A stretch of 23,227 nt of DNA from positions 1 to 23,227 of the forward strand of contig FTLJ01000070.1 in NCBI GenBank assembly GCA_900155495.1, given 5' to 3'. Positions 1-9,959 of the stretch are shown here, piece after piece. The DNA comes from Porogramme epimiltina (Eukaryota > Basidiomycota > Agaricomycetes > Polyporales > Polyporaceae). Under the pieces are notes generated by a model. That model was given only the letters and a program-made list of their open reading frames with translations. It made no database searches and was not told the origin of the DNA. Position 1 is the first letter of the stretch. Each line of letters begins with the position of its first letter. A program made the translations under genes and the position numbers.

Positions 1-1
1 G

Positions 2-49
2 GAAGACGTTGTTGTTCTCGATACTGTTCCCTGGACTCAGGCCGCTTAG
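2..49 (+). CDS. possible C-terminal end of an upstream gene (partial)
   Basis: Frame 2 from the left edge reads 15 codons ending VLDTVPWTQAA and then TAG. The DNA turns AT-rich right after the stop, as fungal 3' untranslated regions often do. Nothing about function can be said from so few residues. The other plus frame also stays open for a similar length, so this is only a hint that a plus-strand gene ends here. Confidence 0.25.
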   Translation, partial: EDVVVLDTVPWTQAA

Positions 50-158
50 AACATAATGATTGTGTATGATATTACATATGAGTCTTGTATACAGTCTTCC
101 GGATGACGAGCAAGAGAATCGGTATGGCGTGCGCAGCATCGCCGCTCAAGCGACCTAG

Positions 159-392
159 TCCATCGGAGCCGACAAGAGAGCTCCGATACAGCAGTGGCCA
201 AGACTAAAGTGGGCAAGACTATTTATATGTAAACTCTCTCCAAAAGTGTTTGCTGCGGTTGAGTTGGAGCCGAAGAGCCCGCGTATGAAAGATATTCATG
301 TTGAACTTCGACGCGAGGGGAGTCTGATCGCGGTAGAGAGGGACGAACACATACGTCATATGGATGAGGAGTTTTATGACACATCGCTCTGA
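159..392 (+). other. open reading frame of unknown status
   Basis: After a TAG at 156-158 the frame is open to a TGA at 390-392. The only in-frame ATGs are at 285 and further downstream. The last 50 codons are rich in mixed charged residues (for example VELEPKSPRMKD and RDEHIRHMDEEF), as in a real protein. However, a minus-strand frame across 219-533 is also open, and no family is recognised. It could be a terminal exon of an upstream gene or chance. Confidence 0.18.
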
Positions 393-586
393 GACATAGC
401 TCAACGAAGCACATGCTTGTGCCTGACCGAGGACGATTGAGGGTAATTGGCTTGGAATCCTAACAAGGACAAATAAGGGCCGCGGGCTGGGCTTGTGGCT
501 CGAGGGCGGGGAGCTTGCTCCAGGCGACTCCATCGCACTCAGCCCTCATTTCTCGCTCACGACTTCTTCACGACCTGCTCTGCTCC

Positions 587-610
587 ATGTATCTCTGTAT
601 GCTCTTCTAA
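587..610 (+). promoter_or_regulatory. short upstream ORF in the kelch gene leader
   Basis: ATG at 587 opens a seven-codon frame (MYLCMLF) ending in TAA at 608-610. This is 14 nt before the main start at 625, in a pyrimidine-rich leader. If the transcript begins upstream of 587, scanning ribosomes would meet it first, so it could lower translation of the kelch protein. The transcription start cannot be fixed from sequence alone. Confidence 0.4.
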
Positions 611-624
611 ACCAAACAACGTCC

Positions 625-3600
625 ATGTATTCCCTCATACCACCCCTCCTGTTTCTGGCACTCGTAGAGGACTTCGTTCGGGCGGCTACATACACCGCAG
701 TACCTAGGTGAGTATCGCCCCTCGGTCTCCAGTCATGTCTGTGCTCTGGCTACCGGTCTCGGGAGGGCGCATCTGTGAGTTCCCTGAGTTTCATCACAGC
801 AACTCCGGTCTTGTTTCAAGGGCTGGTGCTGTCTCTGCGACATCCACTCCAACCACTCCAATCATGCCCCATAAATCAGCGCCTTGGTTCGAAGGCAGAT
901 TGGAAACGGTCTCCTCGTATAGGACGTAATATCATACAGGTGTGACCGACGCGATTACTCTGCGGGTGTCTGCCTGTCTCGGAGGCATGGGGTTCGAGGA
1001 CGTAAGATCCATGACAGGACCGTGCTCGAGAGCCCCGGGTACCCATGTCTTCCTTCATGCTCGGACCCCAACATCTTCCATGGAGGTCTTTCAACCTCCG
1101 TGTAAGATGTTGCACCCTATAGGCCGCATCTTGATACCCCGGCGTCGTCGCGAGCCGATTATTTTATGCCGCTGAGGCTTGTACGTTGGTTCCAATATGC
1201 GACATCGGGCGCATCATGGTGTGGTTACCTGCTTTAGGCAAAGTAGTATGGCCGTCCAAATTCGCCCACAGTGAGCCCCCATATTCTCCGCGCAGGGGGT
1301 TGTGGTTAATGGTGGTGGTGACATTGCCCTCCCTGATTGACCAGCTCTGTGTTCGGGTTCGCGCGACTAGATCGGGTTATTCACTTCTAGAGAGGGCACA
1401 ACTGATACATTCACAGATGGGGTCAAGCCACTGCCCTGATCGACGACGTTCTCCTCATTCACGGCGGCCGTACAGACGAGTTCAACGCGTATGCATACAG
1501 CTCCGCACCAGTCAACAATGACGTTCTCTTCCTACCGCTCAACGCATCCTTCGCTCTTTCCGCCCCACCTTGGCAGCTTGTAGCGGGCTGCTCCAATTGT
1601 TCATCATCACAAGGCCCCGCGGTTGCTTGGCACACTCTGACCCCCTTCGACACCTCCGACTCTTTGCTCTTCGGCGGAGATGCGGGACCAAACGGGCCCA
1701 TATCCGACCCAGAGGAGGCCGATTCCGCCGCCCTTCTGGACACATCAGACAGCGCACAACCTAGTTGGAGCCTGGAGGCAACGTCCTGGGCAGACCAACC
1801 TCTCCGCCGCATATACCACACCGCTTGCGAAAGTGGAGGAAAGGTGTTTTTAGTTGGAGGGGAGAAGAACGATGGCTCCGGTAATGCGTTTTCGGACCAT
1901 TATGTCTTCGACCCTGCGGAACCCTCGTTTACACAATTACCCTCCGAGAACAGCCCCCCAGCATTGTACGGACACGCCGCGGTCGTGCTCTCCGACCGGA
2001 GAATGGTCGTGTTTGGAGGATTCTCCCAGTCCGGGAACACGTTGCTCCCGTTCTCAACCATCTGGTCACTGGACACTACGCAGGCGAACTCCTCGTGGAC
2101 GACGGTCCAAGTTTCGAACGCGGACCTGCCAACTCCCCGCCGGGGGTTTGCGGCAGCGGCCCTGGACAACGGCAAGGTTGTCATCCAAGGCGGCGCCACT
2201 GCGGACATGCAGACCGTCTTCAGCGACGGCTGGGTGCTTGACACCACGCAGTCTCCCATGGTGTGGACATCAGTCGATGCTCTATCGCAAGTCGGGCCAC
2301 GGCGCGACCATTTTGCCGTCGCAGTGGGTTCAGAAGTAATCATCGGTTTCGGTGCGTGTAGTCTTGGCTTGCTTCCATTGCTTGTAATTATCTGACGGTG
2401 CCTCCTGCGCTCCTCTCTGCGGACCCTGTGGCTGTCAAACCTTGTAGGGTATGGCCAGTCGGGGCCTGCCAACACAAGCTTGCTTCTATTCGATGCATCT
2501 CAGAACACGTTCGCAGCTTCGTTCACACCACCACCTGCCGTCACCAACCCTACGACGACCACTCTGCCCGCGCCATCGGGCACGTCGTCTTCTTCCTCGG
2601 GGCACGGACAGGGGGCATCGGGGACGAACAGCGATGGTTCGTCGCCCACTTCCAGCGGAGATCCCCACGGTGGCGGGAATGGCGGCGGAGACGACCCCCA
2701 GAGCAGCACGAGCAAGACCAAGACTACAGCCGTGGCCGTCGGTGTCGTCCTAGGCGTCCTCGGCCTCCTCGCGGGGGGCGCCGCGGCGTACTATCTCAGC
2801 GCAAGGCGCCGCGGGTCCCCCGACCGCTTCCATCTCCTCGGCCCATCGGACGACGACGACAGCCCGCACATGGGGCCCGTCATTCCTGTCGCAAACGCGG
2901 TCGGCGCGCGCGAGGTGGGGGGCGTGCCTGTGGTGCAGAGCGTCCGGCAGAAGCTCGCCGGGATCGTTCCTGGACGCGCAGCGCGCGCGCAGACGGGCCG
3001 GCGGGACATCCTCGCGGACGAGGACACCCGCGTGTTTGAGGACGGGTGGTACGACCTCCGCCGGGACGGCAGCGTGAGCTCGTGGAGCTCGATGGCGCAG
3101 CACCGGGCTACGCTGGGAAGCATGGTCCAAGGGTCCCTCGTGTCGCTCAGGAATGTGGGCGGCGCTGTCCTCGCGTACGCTGCCGGCAGCAGGCGGACTC
3201 GGGAGGAGCCGAGTGGGTCTTCAACCGCGACGTACTATGACGAGAAGGCGACGTACGACGAGAAGGAGAAGGACGAAAAAGGCGCGTTCGTCTCGCTTCC
3301 GGGGCTCCACCGAGCGGCTTCACGTCCTAGAGGAGGAAGACAAGGTTCGTACGCCTCGCAGTGGACGTACTACGAAGACCCCTTCGCCGACTACGACGTC
3401 GACTCGTTCAAGATGCCGGCTGAGGATGGCTACGACCCCGATGCTGTCGAAATCCAAGGCGCTCCTTCGCTCAACGACCCTCCCCCTAAATCGCACATCT
3501 ATAGCCGCCTTGCTCCCGCCAGCGTCGATGTCACTCGTCTCACTCCTTTGTCGGAAAACCCCTCGTTCGGGACGCTGTCCGACCCTCACACCACAAGCTC

Positions 3601-4459
3601 CGAGTCGTCGCACGCGTCCCCTTTGTTCCCCTCGCTAACGACCGACGAGTCGCGCAGCTCACATGATACCCTACCCCAATCGCCGCGCAGACCGTCATCC
3701 ATCATCGACGCGAACCCACCCATTATGTCCACGATGCGCCGGTCAGACACCTGGTGGTCTAGATTCACGAAGACCCCGCTGCTCGAGCGGGCCCGGCCGT
3801 CCGAGAGCTCGCGCAAGTCCGAGTTCGAGTTCCGCGACCCCCAACCTCCGCCGCGGCTCGTGCCGATCAAGGAGTCATCCAACTCGATGTCCCCCGAAGA
3901 CCCGTCGCCCAAGCACGCCAGCCGCGACGACCCGATGTACACGAGCGTCCACCACGGCCGATCGGCAACGTCTCTCCAAACGTCGCGCACGGCTGATTCT
4001 GCGGTGCTGGAGAAGATGGGCGAGTCGCTGGACATCATCCACGGCACCTTGTCCTCGCATGGGAGCCGCGCTAGCCGCAGCAGCGCAGAGACGGGCTCGA
4101 GCTCGAGCTCGAACTTCGATGCGCGCCCTGGCCCGCTCTCGGTGCTCGTCCCCCCTGGATTTGGAAGCAGTGCAAGCCAGCAGGATGCGACACCCACCTC
4201 GGCGCTCTTCATTCAGTCCCCCACCGCGATTTCGCCCGCAGCACCGCGCATGCCGAGCCCGTCTCGCCGCCTTACCGGGGGCGGGACGGTTGCGGCGCGC
4301 GTGGAGGCGCTCGAGCAGCACGCGCGGAGCCCGCCGTCCTCTCCCGCGGCGGCGGCAAGCCGGCCAAATAAGGGCAGGAACAGCGCGTACAGGCTCGCGC
4401 CCAAGCCTTCGCTCTTCGTCGTGAATCCCGATCGACGTACGTTGAGCGGCGACTCATGA
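625..4459 (+). CDS. kelch-repeat beta-propeller membrane protein with long cytoplasmic tail
   Basis: Three exons: 625-707, 1417-2351 and 2448-4459 (3030 nt, 1009 residues). Junctions are AG|A (Arg28) and G|GG (Gly340), both in phase. Residues 1-20 form a hydrophobic signal peptide. Residues about 28-360 carry spaced Gly-Gly strands typical of kelch or galactose-oxidase-like propellers: IHGG at 42-45, LFGG at 112-115, LVGG near 175, VFGG near 228 and IQGG near 286, followed by IIGFGYG. A Thr/Ser/Pro/Gly-rich stalk follows. One transmembrane helix lies at about 434-457 (AVGVVLGVLGLLAGGAAAYY), with a positive ARRR stop. The last ~550 residues are Ser/Pro/Asp-rich and look disordered, with an acidic Tyr/Lys patch near 600 and poly-Ser further on. 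The propeller should lie outside the cell and the tail in the cytosol. No copper-oxidase active site is evident, so a binding or surface-sensor role is inferred, not shown. Confidence 0.88.
708..1416 (+). other. unusually long intron 1 of the kelch gene (709 nt)
   Basis: The donor is GTGAGT at 708 and the acceptor is TTCACAG ending at 1416, with a good branch site (CTGAT at about 1402). Joining 707 to 1417 gives ...VPRWGQA..., the start expected for this propeller family. Within it, CAG at 937-939 is followed directly by GTGTGA at 940, so stepwise removal is possible. No terminal inverted repeats or long open frame were seen in it. Confidence 0.7.
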
Positions 4460-5034
4460 CGCAAGAGGATCCCGTCCCCCGGCTCTGGGGCGTGCTACTC
4501 GCCGCTTCCTTTCCTGTGCTTTGTGCTCTGATTGCAAATCGCGCGTCGTTCTCTGCCGCCCTCCCGCTGCCTCTAGCGCCCTCCCATTACATCCACGCCA
4601 CCCCGCACGCCCCCATCATCCCCCCAATAATTGCGACACCTCTACATCCATCCATATCTCCTTCGATACGGACCTTTTCCCCCGGTTGGGCCGGCTGCTG
4701 ACTGACTCAGGGTGCTGCATGCTTATTGATAGAACTCTTGCTGACTATCCCCTACGCTATGGACAATGCCCCCGCCCGTCGATTTTTAATCCCTCGCTTA
4801 CGTTGCCCGAACTCCTCCTACCCCCTCCTACCCCCATTCCGCCTCCCGTTCCCATTCTCCCCCCCTTCGGGACCTATTTCAACATCCATTCACGACCTGT
4901 CACGACTTTTCCTGCTCTTTGTCTCCCTACGGCTGCATTTATAGGCTTAAGTTTTTCTTCCTTTGTTCTCTTACCCACGCGGCTTCTTCGCGTTCACGAC
5001 ATCTCACGACCCCCTCCTTCCCGGTACATACATC

Positions 5035-5048
5035 TGTGTGTGTGTGTG
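5035..5048. repeat. (TG)7 dinucleotide microsatellite
   Basis: Seven TG units in a row are directly visible, lying in the pyrimidine-rich part of the spacer after the kelch gene. Confidence 0.9.
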
Positions 5049-5421
5049 CCCCTATACGAGCTGTATCCTTTGTGCGCACCAATGTATGTCTTGATAGCTG
5101 TTTCCCCCCCACCTCGTCGCGTGCGTGTATCCGAGGGAAGTACCTCCGCAGTCCGCGCCCGCGCCCGCGCCTCGCGCCCATAGCGCATAAGCAACTCGAC
5201 ACTGGAAAGGAAGGAGCGCGTATGCATGGGAGCGCGTCGATGCGGACGCGCCCGCATCTACGATCCTGGAGAAGGAGCTGGGCGCCGCCGCCGCTGAGTG
5301 GGGATCGACGCGGACAGATCGCGCGCGCGCCTCCTGCCTCGCGCCTCGCGCCCCCTCGTCGGGCTCCGAGCCCAAGGCAGGCGGCCAGCCAGCCACGGCG
5401 AGGAGCGGGTCGGCGGCGGTG

Positions 5422-5445
5422 GGGTGCTAGGGTGCTGGGGTGCTG
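5422..5445. repeat. three 8-nt tandem units (GGGTGCTR)
   Basis: GGGTGCTA, GGGTGCTG and GGGTGCTG are contiguous. This is a short minisatellite-like array in GC-rich spacer with no coding frame around it. Confidence 0.85.
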
Positions 5446-6504
5446 GAGCCTGGGCTGCCTCCTCTGCGTTGGTAATGGTAATTTGGGAGCCGGCCGTGGA
5501 GCGTGCAAGCTCAGGCTCGGGCATCGTCCAGCGTCCTGGCGCGGGGGGGAAGGCGGGGTGCAGCCGCCCCTGCTTGCATGCTAGGCCGAGTGGGGCAACG
5601 GGCAGGCCAGCTTAAGTGCGAGGACGTCCGAGGAGCTCGCGGGCGGATCGAGGCGGCGGGCCCGCGTCCGCGTTCGCCTGGGCGTCCGCCATCGCGGCCG
5701 GGTTCGTGGTTCGTCATGTTCGTGTTCTAAGTATACGGGGCGGCGCGCGGTGCGCGCGCTGGGCCTTCACTTCCGCACCGCGCGGTGTGGTGGGTGCTGT
5801 GCTGATGTGGCCCTGTGCACCGCGTCCTGAGGGGGGTAGGGGGCGGCTGGATCCTGACATATGACATACGGACGGACGGGGGCGGGCGGACGCGCGCGCA
5901 CGTCGCGTGTCGCGCGTGCGGTAAGGTGCGTATTGTATTGGGGACGAATGTATGGCTGGAGACAGTGAAGCGGGGGCCCATGACCCAGACAGGGGTGCGG
6001 CCACGCCCCCTGCGCGCGCCGCGTCCCTGCGCATTCGTCTTCGCCTTCTCTGTCTCTGTCTCTGCATCTGTCGCGCGCGCGCCCACGCACCGGGACGGGG
6101 GGAGGAAGAGGTACGGGACCCGGGGGCGCTCTTAGGGGCGCAGAGCACACACTACTCTTGAGCTGGTGCAGGGCGCGCGCGGGGGGCGCGAGAAGCGGAG
6201 AAGCAGCGAGGGGGCCGGGTCCGGAGGGGCGTTTGTGCGCGCGCGGAGCGTTCGAGGCGGAAAGATCGCAAAGGCAATTCGTCGTCATCGTGCCCGAACA
6301 TGGGCATCGCTCGCGAGGGCTGGGCCGCCGACGGACTCGTGTCGCGCGCGCGCGCTGCGGATGGGTGATTGTGGGTTCGTGGGCGCTGGGGCTGGAGCTG
6401 GATCTGCGCGGGAGTGCCCCAGCGAACGGGGCGCGAATGCGCCGCGAGGGGATGGGGAGGGTTGCAACTGGGCCCGCGCACGCACCCGGTGCGTCGGCGC
6501 ACTC

Positions 6505-6522
6505 GGACTGGGACTGGGACTG
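6505..6522. repeat. (GGACTG)3 hexamer repeat
   Basis: Three exact hexamers are followed by a GAGACAGAGA-type purine stretch. That stretch is roughly the reverse complement of a CTCTGTCTCTG stretch near 6048-6066, so the two could pair across about 480 nt. Confidence 0.85.
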
Positions 6523-6812
6523 GATTGAGTTAGAGGCAGAGACAGAGATAGGGCTTGCAATTGGGGGCTCGGGGGCTCGGGAGGGCTCGAGCAGCGGAAA
6601 ACAGGCTCGCGACGGGCGGGCTCGGCGTCCGACAGCGTCGCACTCGGGTTTTGTGCTCGCGCTGCCACCCCGATCCCCTCTTCCCCCTTCCCCGGCCGGG
6701 AGCACTGGGACACCGCGCGCCACCGGATCGCGCGTGCGCACTCGTGCCGGTGGCACGTCGCGGCGTGTGCCCCGAGCTGCCCCAACTCGTCGCGCCGCAT
6801 TTGTGTTCGTGT

Positions 6813-6830
6813 TTTGCGTTTGCGTTTGCG
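6813..6830. repeat. (TTTGCG)3 hexamer repeat
   Basis: Three exact TTTGCG units are followed by the variant TTCGCA. This is a simple repeat in non-coding GC-rich DNA. Confidence 0.85.
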
Positions 6831-7810
6831 TTCGCAATCGCAGGTGGCCCCGTCTCCCCGCCTCCACCTGCGCTTGTGGAGAGGGAGACAGAGAGTTCGG
6901 GGGACGGTGCCCGCGGCTGACCAGCGCGTCCTAACGTGAGCGTCGGGGAGACGCGGCGGCGATCCCGCGCGCGAGCCACCCAGTCAGCCAGTCGGCCGGC
7001 TGAAGGGGAGGCCCGCCCGCCCGCCTCCTCTCCGCCGTTCGCGGGCTTCTTCGCACGACGGTGGCCCGCAGGCGTGCGCCGCGAGGCGCGTCGGATGCGG
7101 AGTCGGCCCACGCAGTGGCCGTCCGAGGGCGGATGTGTAAGGCGAAGCTTTCGAGTTGGTTATTGTGCATTGTATCACGTCGGCGGCGGACGCGGCGGCA
7201 GCGCGCACACCTCCCGCAACCCGCTCCCGGCCGTGCGCGGCTTCAAGGCAAGCTGCGCGGCGTAAGGCCGACGCCATCGACGACGAACGAGCGCGATCGC
7301 GACTGGCCGCGGCCAGTGCACAGAGCTCGAAAGAGCATCGGAGGGAGCACTCGTCGTCGGACGTGCGCCACTGCACCCAGTGACGCCGTATGTCGCCGAT
7401 GAGATCGCGCGCACGGACAAACGGGCGCCCGCGGGGGCGTCCGCCGGCCACGTGTCGCGCGCGCCCAGATTAGCTTGCGGGGCGGGAGAGATGGGGTGGA
7501 GTGAGGCGCAGAGGCGGGCGCCTGCCGGGACTCTCTCGCTCTCGCCCTCGCCCTTCGGCCTGGCTGCCGGGCAGGGCAGACTGCGTGGTGGCGAGGAGGA
7601 CCGGGCGCGCTTACGCGCTGTCGACGTAGTAGGCCGCGAGCGTGGGGTCCGGATATAGGCAAGGGCGAGGGAGCGCGCACGCACGCACAGGTGGGTGCGG
7701 AGCCAGCAGCGCGGGCGCCCGTTCAAACGCCCTCGGGCGAGATGACGCGGTGCCCGGGGTCTTTCGCAGGTAATTTCGCGCGCGGCCTGCCCGACGCGGC
7801 ACGCTAACCT

Positions 7811-7823
7811 AAAATAAATTTTT
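7811..7823. promoter_or_regulatory. AT-rich island with AATAAA
   Basis: AAAATAAATTTTT is an isolated AT block in an otherwise very GC-rich spacer, with AATAAA at 7813-7818 on the plus strand. It could mark a 3' end of a plus-strand transcript. No gene that would use it was recognised. Confidence 0.2.
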
Positions 7824-8217
7824 GTGCGACCTTCCGCGTTGGGGCTGCAAAATGCACGGAGGCGCCCGGGCGGGCCACGCTGCCGAGCGAGGGGGGCTTC
7901 CTTCTTCTTCTCCTTGTGCTGGTTCGAGTGTCTGCGGTCGGTCGGTTCGTGGGTGTGGTGGTCCGCCGCGCGTGTGCGTGTGTGGGTGGGCCGCCGCCGC
8001 GACGCGACACGAGACACGGGACGTGCTCTCTCTCTTCCTGTGCCCCCCCGTCCAAGGATCCGGCGAGAAGCGCGGCGCGTGGGGTCGCTGCGCTGGGCCC
8101 GGCGAGGCGTAGTTGCTGCAGGCAGGCCCGCGGCGCGACGAGTGTTTCTGGCATCTGCTCGCCCCGAGCGTGCTTGCGTGCGGCCAGAAGACGTCGGGCG
8201 GCTGCCCATCGCCGGCA

Positions 8218-8223
8218 TTTATA
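8218..8223 (-). promoter_or_regulatory. possible minus-strand TATA box
   Basis: On the minus strand the sequence reads GTATAAATGCC. It is one of very few TATA-like sequences in the spacer. No convincing gene starts to its left, so if functional it may drive a non-coding or unrecognised transcript. Confidence 0.2.
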
Positions 8224-9075
8224 CGCGGCCGCGAAGGACGTCGTCATTAATTTAAGAAGCGCCCTCGGTAGGCATGGGCGCGCGCGGCCGCTATCAGAGC
8301 GGGCTAAGCGACGTTATTGAGGGCCGAGTTGGGAGAACAAGACGGGGAGCGGACGCTCGGCCGACACGACGTCGCGGCCGCGTCGCCGCCAACGCGGGTG
8401 CCCTGGAGACCGCGCTAAGTCGGCGGGGGCAGACAGCGCGGCGCGGCGGGCTGGGAGGGACAAGAGGGCCGCGCGAGGGAGCAGCCGGCGTGGGGTGGGC
8501 GTCCTTCCGAGAGTTCCACAAAGACCGGAGCGCCTGGGAAGGCGCAGCTGTTATGGCGTTTCAGACGCCAGAAGAGAGCCGCCCATCAGAGCCACAGGCC
8601 GGCAGGGGGGGCGACGGGCGGCTGGGCGTGGATGACGGCGCAGACGGCCTGCCGGATCGGGACAGGGGCAGGATCAGCCTGGCAGCGTCTGACAGGCTCC
8701 CTGGGCCCCAACGGGCAACGTGCGCGCCGACCGGGCGAGGGTGCAGGACCGAATTTGCTTCCGTCATCTGCGATCCCCTGAAACGCCCTCGCGAGGGTTC
8801 CGTCCCCCGTCCCCGATATCCAGATATCAGCGCCTCGCTGCGCCTTGGCGCCACACCTCCTCGTTCTCGGCACGAACCCAGATATCCCGTCCACCACACG
8901 AAGCACAAGCTCCGGGGCACCCCCCCTGTCGCACACACCGCACACGGCCCACGGGGCTCGCAGCCGCACACGGGGAGGCGGACAACGCGCACACGAGCCG
9001 CAATCCAATATTGTCATATTGTCATGTATCATACACGCCGCGTCTCTGCTGCCATATCCGGACCGCCGCCCCACC

Positions 9076-9959
9076 CTACGCCGCCTCGATTTCCGCGATG
9101 TACTTCTTCGCGTCCTCGTTGTCCTGCTTCTTCAGGATCTGTTTACGCAGCGGCGTCAGTCGATCCCGCACCCCCTCCCTCGTCCCCCGCCCTGCGGCGG
9201 TGGCGGCGGCGCCCGCCTTGAGGATATCGGCCCGCGACGGGCGGGGCGGCACCAGACAGACAGACGGGGCTTACCTCGAGCAGCTTCTCCACGTACTTGG
9301 CCATCGCGTCCTCGTTCGACGTGCCCTCGACGCCCTTCCACGCGTCCCTGGTGGCGCATACAGTCAGTCAGCACGCGGTGACTCCGACGCCGTAAGGAGA
9401 GAAAAAGACTCGCCACTTGGCCTTGCCTACAAAGTCGAGCATACCCGGTCGGCTGGTGTTGACATCACCAATCGTCGCTGCGGAGCACAAAAAATAGCGA
9501 TGTCAGCGTGAATTCTACGGCGGGGCATCGGATGATGGCCTGCCACCGCGCGATGTCGGCGGCGGCGGAGAGTGAGGACTAACCCTGCTTGTAGTACTTG
9601 TAAAACTGTGCGCGGACACGCGGACGTCGGTCGAGCGTCGTCGGCGCGGAAAGCGCGGCGGTGGAGAGGGGATGATGTCATGTCAGTCGACGCGAGCAAA
9701 CGAACGAGAAGCGAGGCGTCCCGCGGCGGTGGCTCGCGGGGGCGCCAGGGGGAGAGAAGGACAGGGTAGGGTAAAGGGGGGGAAGACGGGGAGGCGGACG
9801 TAGCACGGTAGGGGGTGCGAATTGGGCAAGGGCGCGGGGAGAAGAGAACTCAGAAGGAGCACGCACGAAGAGCTGCTCGTCCTGGGACGGCTGGATGGGG
9901 CCGTCCTTGGGGAGGCTCTGGACGATGGCGACGGCTTTGTCGAACTTGGACTTGGACAT
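9076..9959 (-). CDS. acyl-CoA-binding protein (ACBP)
   Basis: Five minus-strand exons: 9959-9867, 9605-9584, 9477-9414, 9347-9275 and 9138-9076 (315 nt, 104 residues, stop TAG). The length is close to that usual for stand-alone ACBPs, which bind long-chain acyl-CoA in the cytosol and buffer or deliver it to lipid metabolism. Family hallmarks are present in order: N-terminal helix FDKAVAIVQ, the YYKQAT motif with the acyl-CoA-contacting Tyr and Lys, GDVN, then [17 protein letters not shown] and a charged C-terminal helix ending IAEIEAA. The start has G at -3. Introns are 261, 106, 66 and 136 nt. The third appears to use a GC donor (TG|GCGAGT at 9413), which keeps the conserved first Trp of KWDAW. 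A GT donor 3 nt earlier would delete that Trp. The gene stands alone between two long spacers. Confidence 0.95.

Larger units (their letters stand above)
4460..9075. other. gene-poor GC-rich spacer, no gene recognised
   Basis: From 4480 to about 5060 the plus strand is strongly pyrimidine-rich (C/T tracts), fitting a 3' untranslated region or promoter. From about 5150 to 9000 the DNA is very GC- and CpG-rich with many GCGCGC runs. Several frames of 140-370 codons are open on both strands at the same place. They show Arg/Pro/Ala/Gly-rich low-complexity translations and no recognisable domains, so I treat them as chance. The last ~75 nt before 9076 are probably the 3' untranslated region of the acyl-CoA-binding gene on the minus strand. 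No tRNA or rRNA was seen. Confidence 0.6.

Noticed and set aside
885..900. GGTTCGAAGG as a tRNA T-arm / B box
   Set aside because: The flanking bases do not pair as a T-stem and no acceptor or anticodon stem can be built. Other GGTTCGA-like sites (for example at 7919) fail the same way.
5767..6867. 366-codon minus-strand open frame
   Set aside because: Low-complexity Arg/Pro/Thr translation produced by simple repeats. Plus-strand frames overlap it, and no introns or domains are visible.
7175..8218. 347-codon minus-strand open frame near a TATA-like site
   Set aside because: The composition is that of chance GC-rich ORFs. The TATA-like site alone is not enough to call a gene.
8815..8887. Repeated GATATC sites (8815, 8823, 8881) as a regulatory array
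   Set aside because: Only three copies of a short palindrome with irregular spacing; not beyond chance without further support.
9001..9030. Tandem ATTGTCAT units near the ACBP 3' end as an RNA-binding site or mobile-element end
   Set aside because: Only two partial copies. An AT-rich 3' untranslated region of the ACBP gene explains them, and they do not match a Puf-type element exactly.
8274..9221. 315-codon plus-strand open frame
   Set aside because: It runs antisense through the last two ACBP exons, which are certain, and has no recognisable domain.
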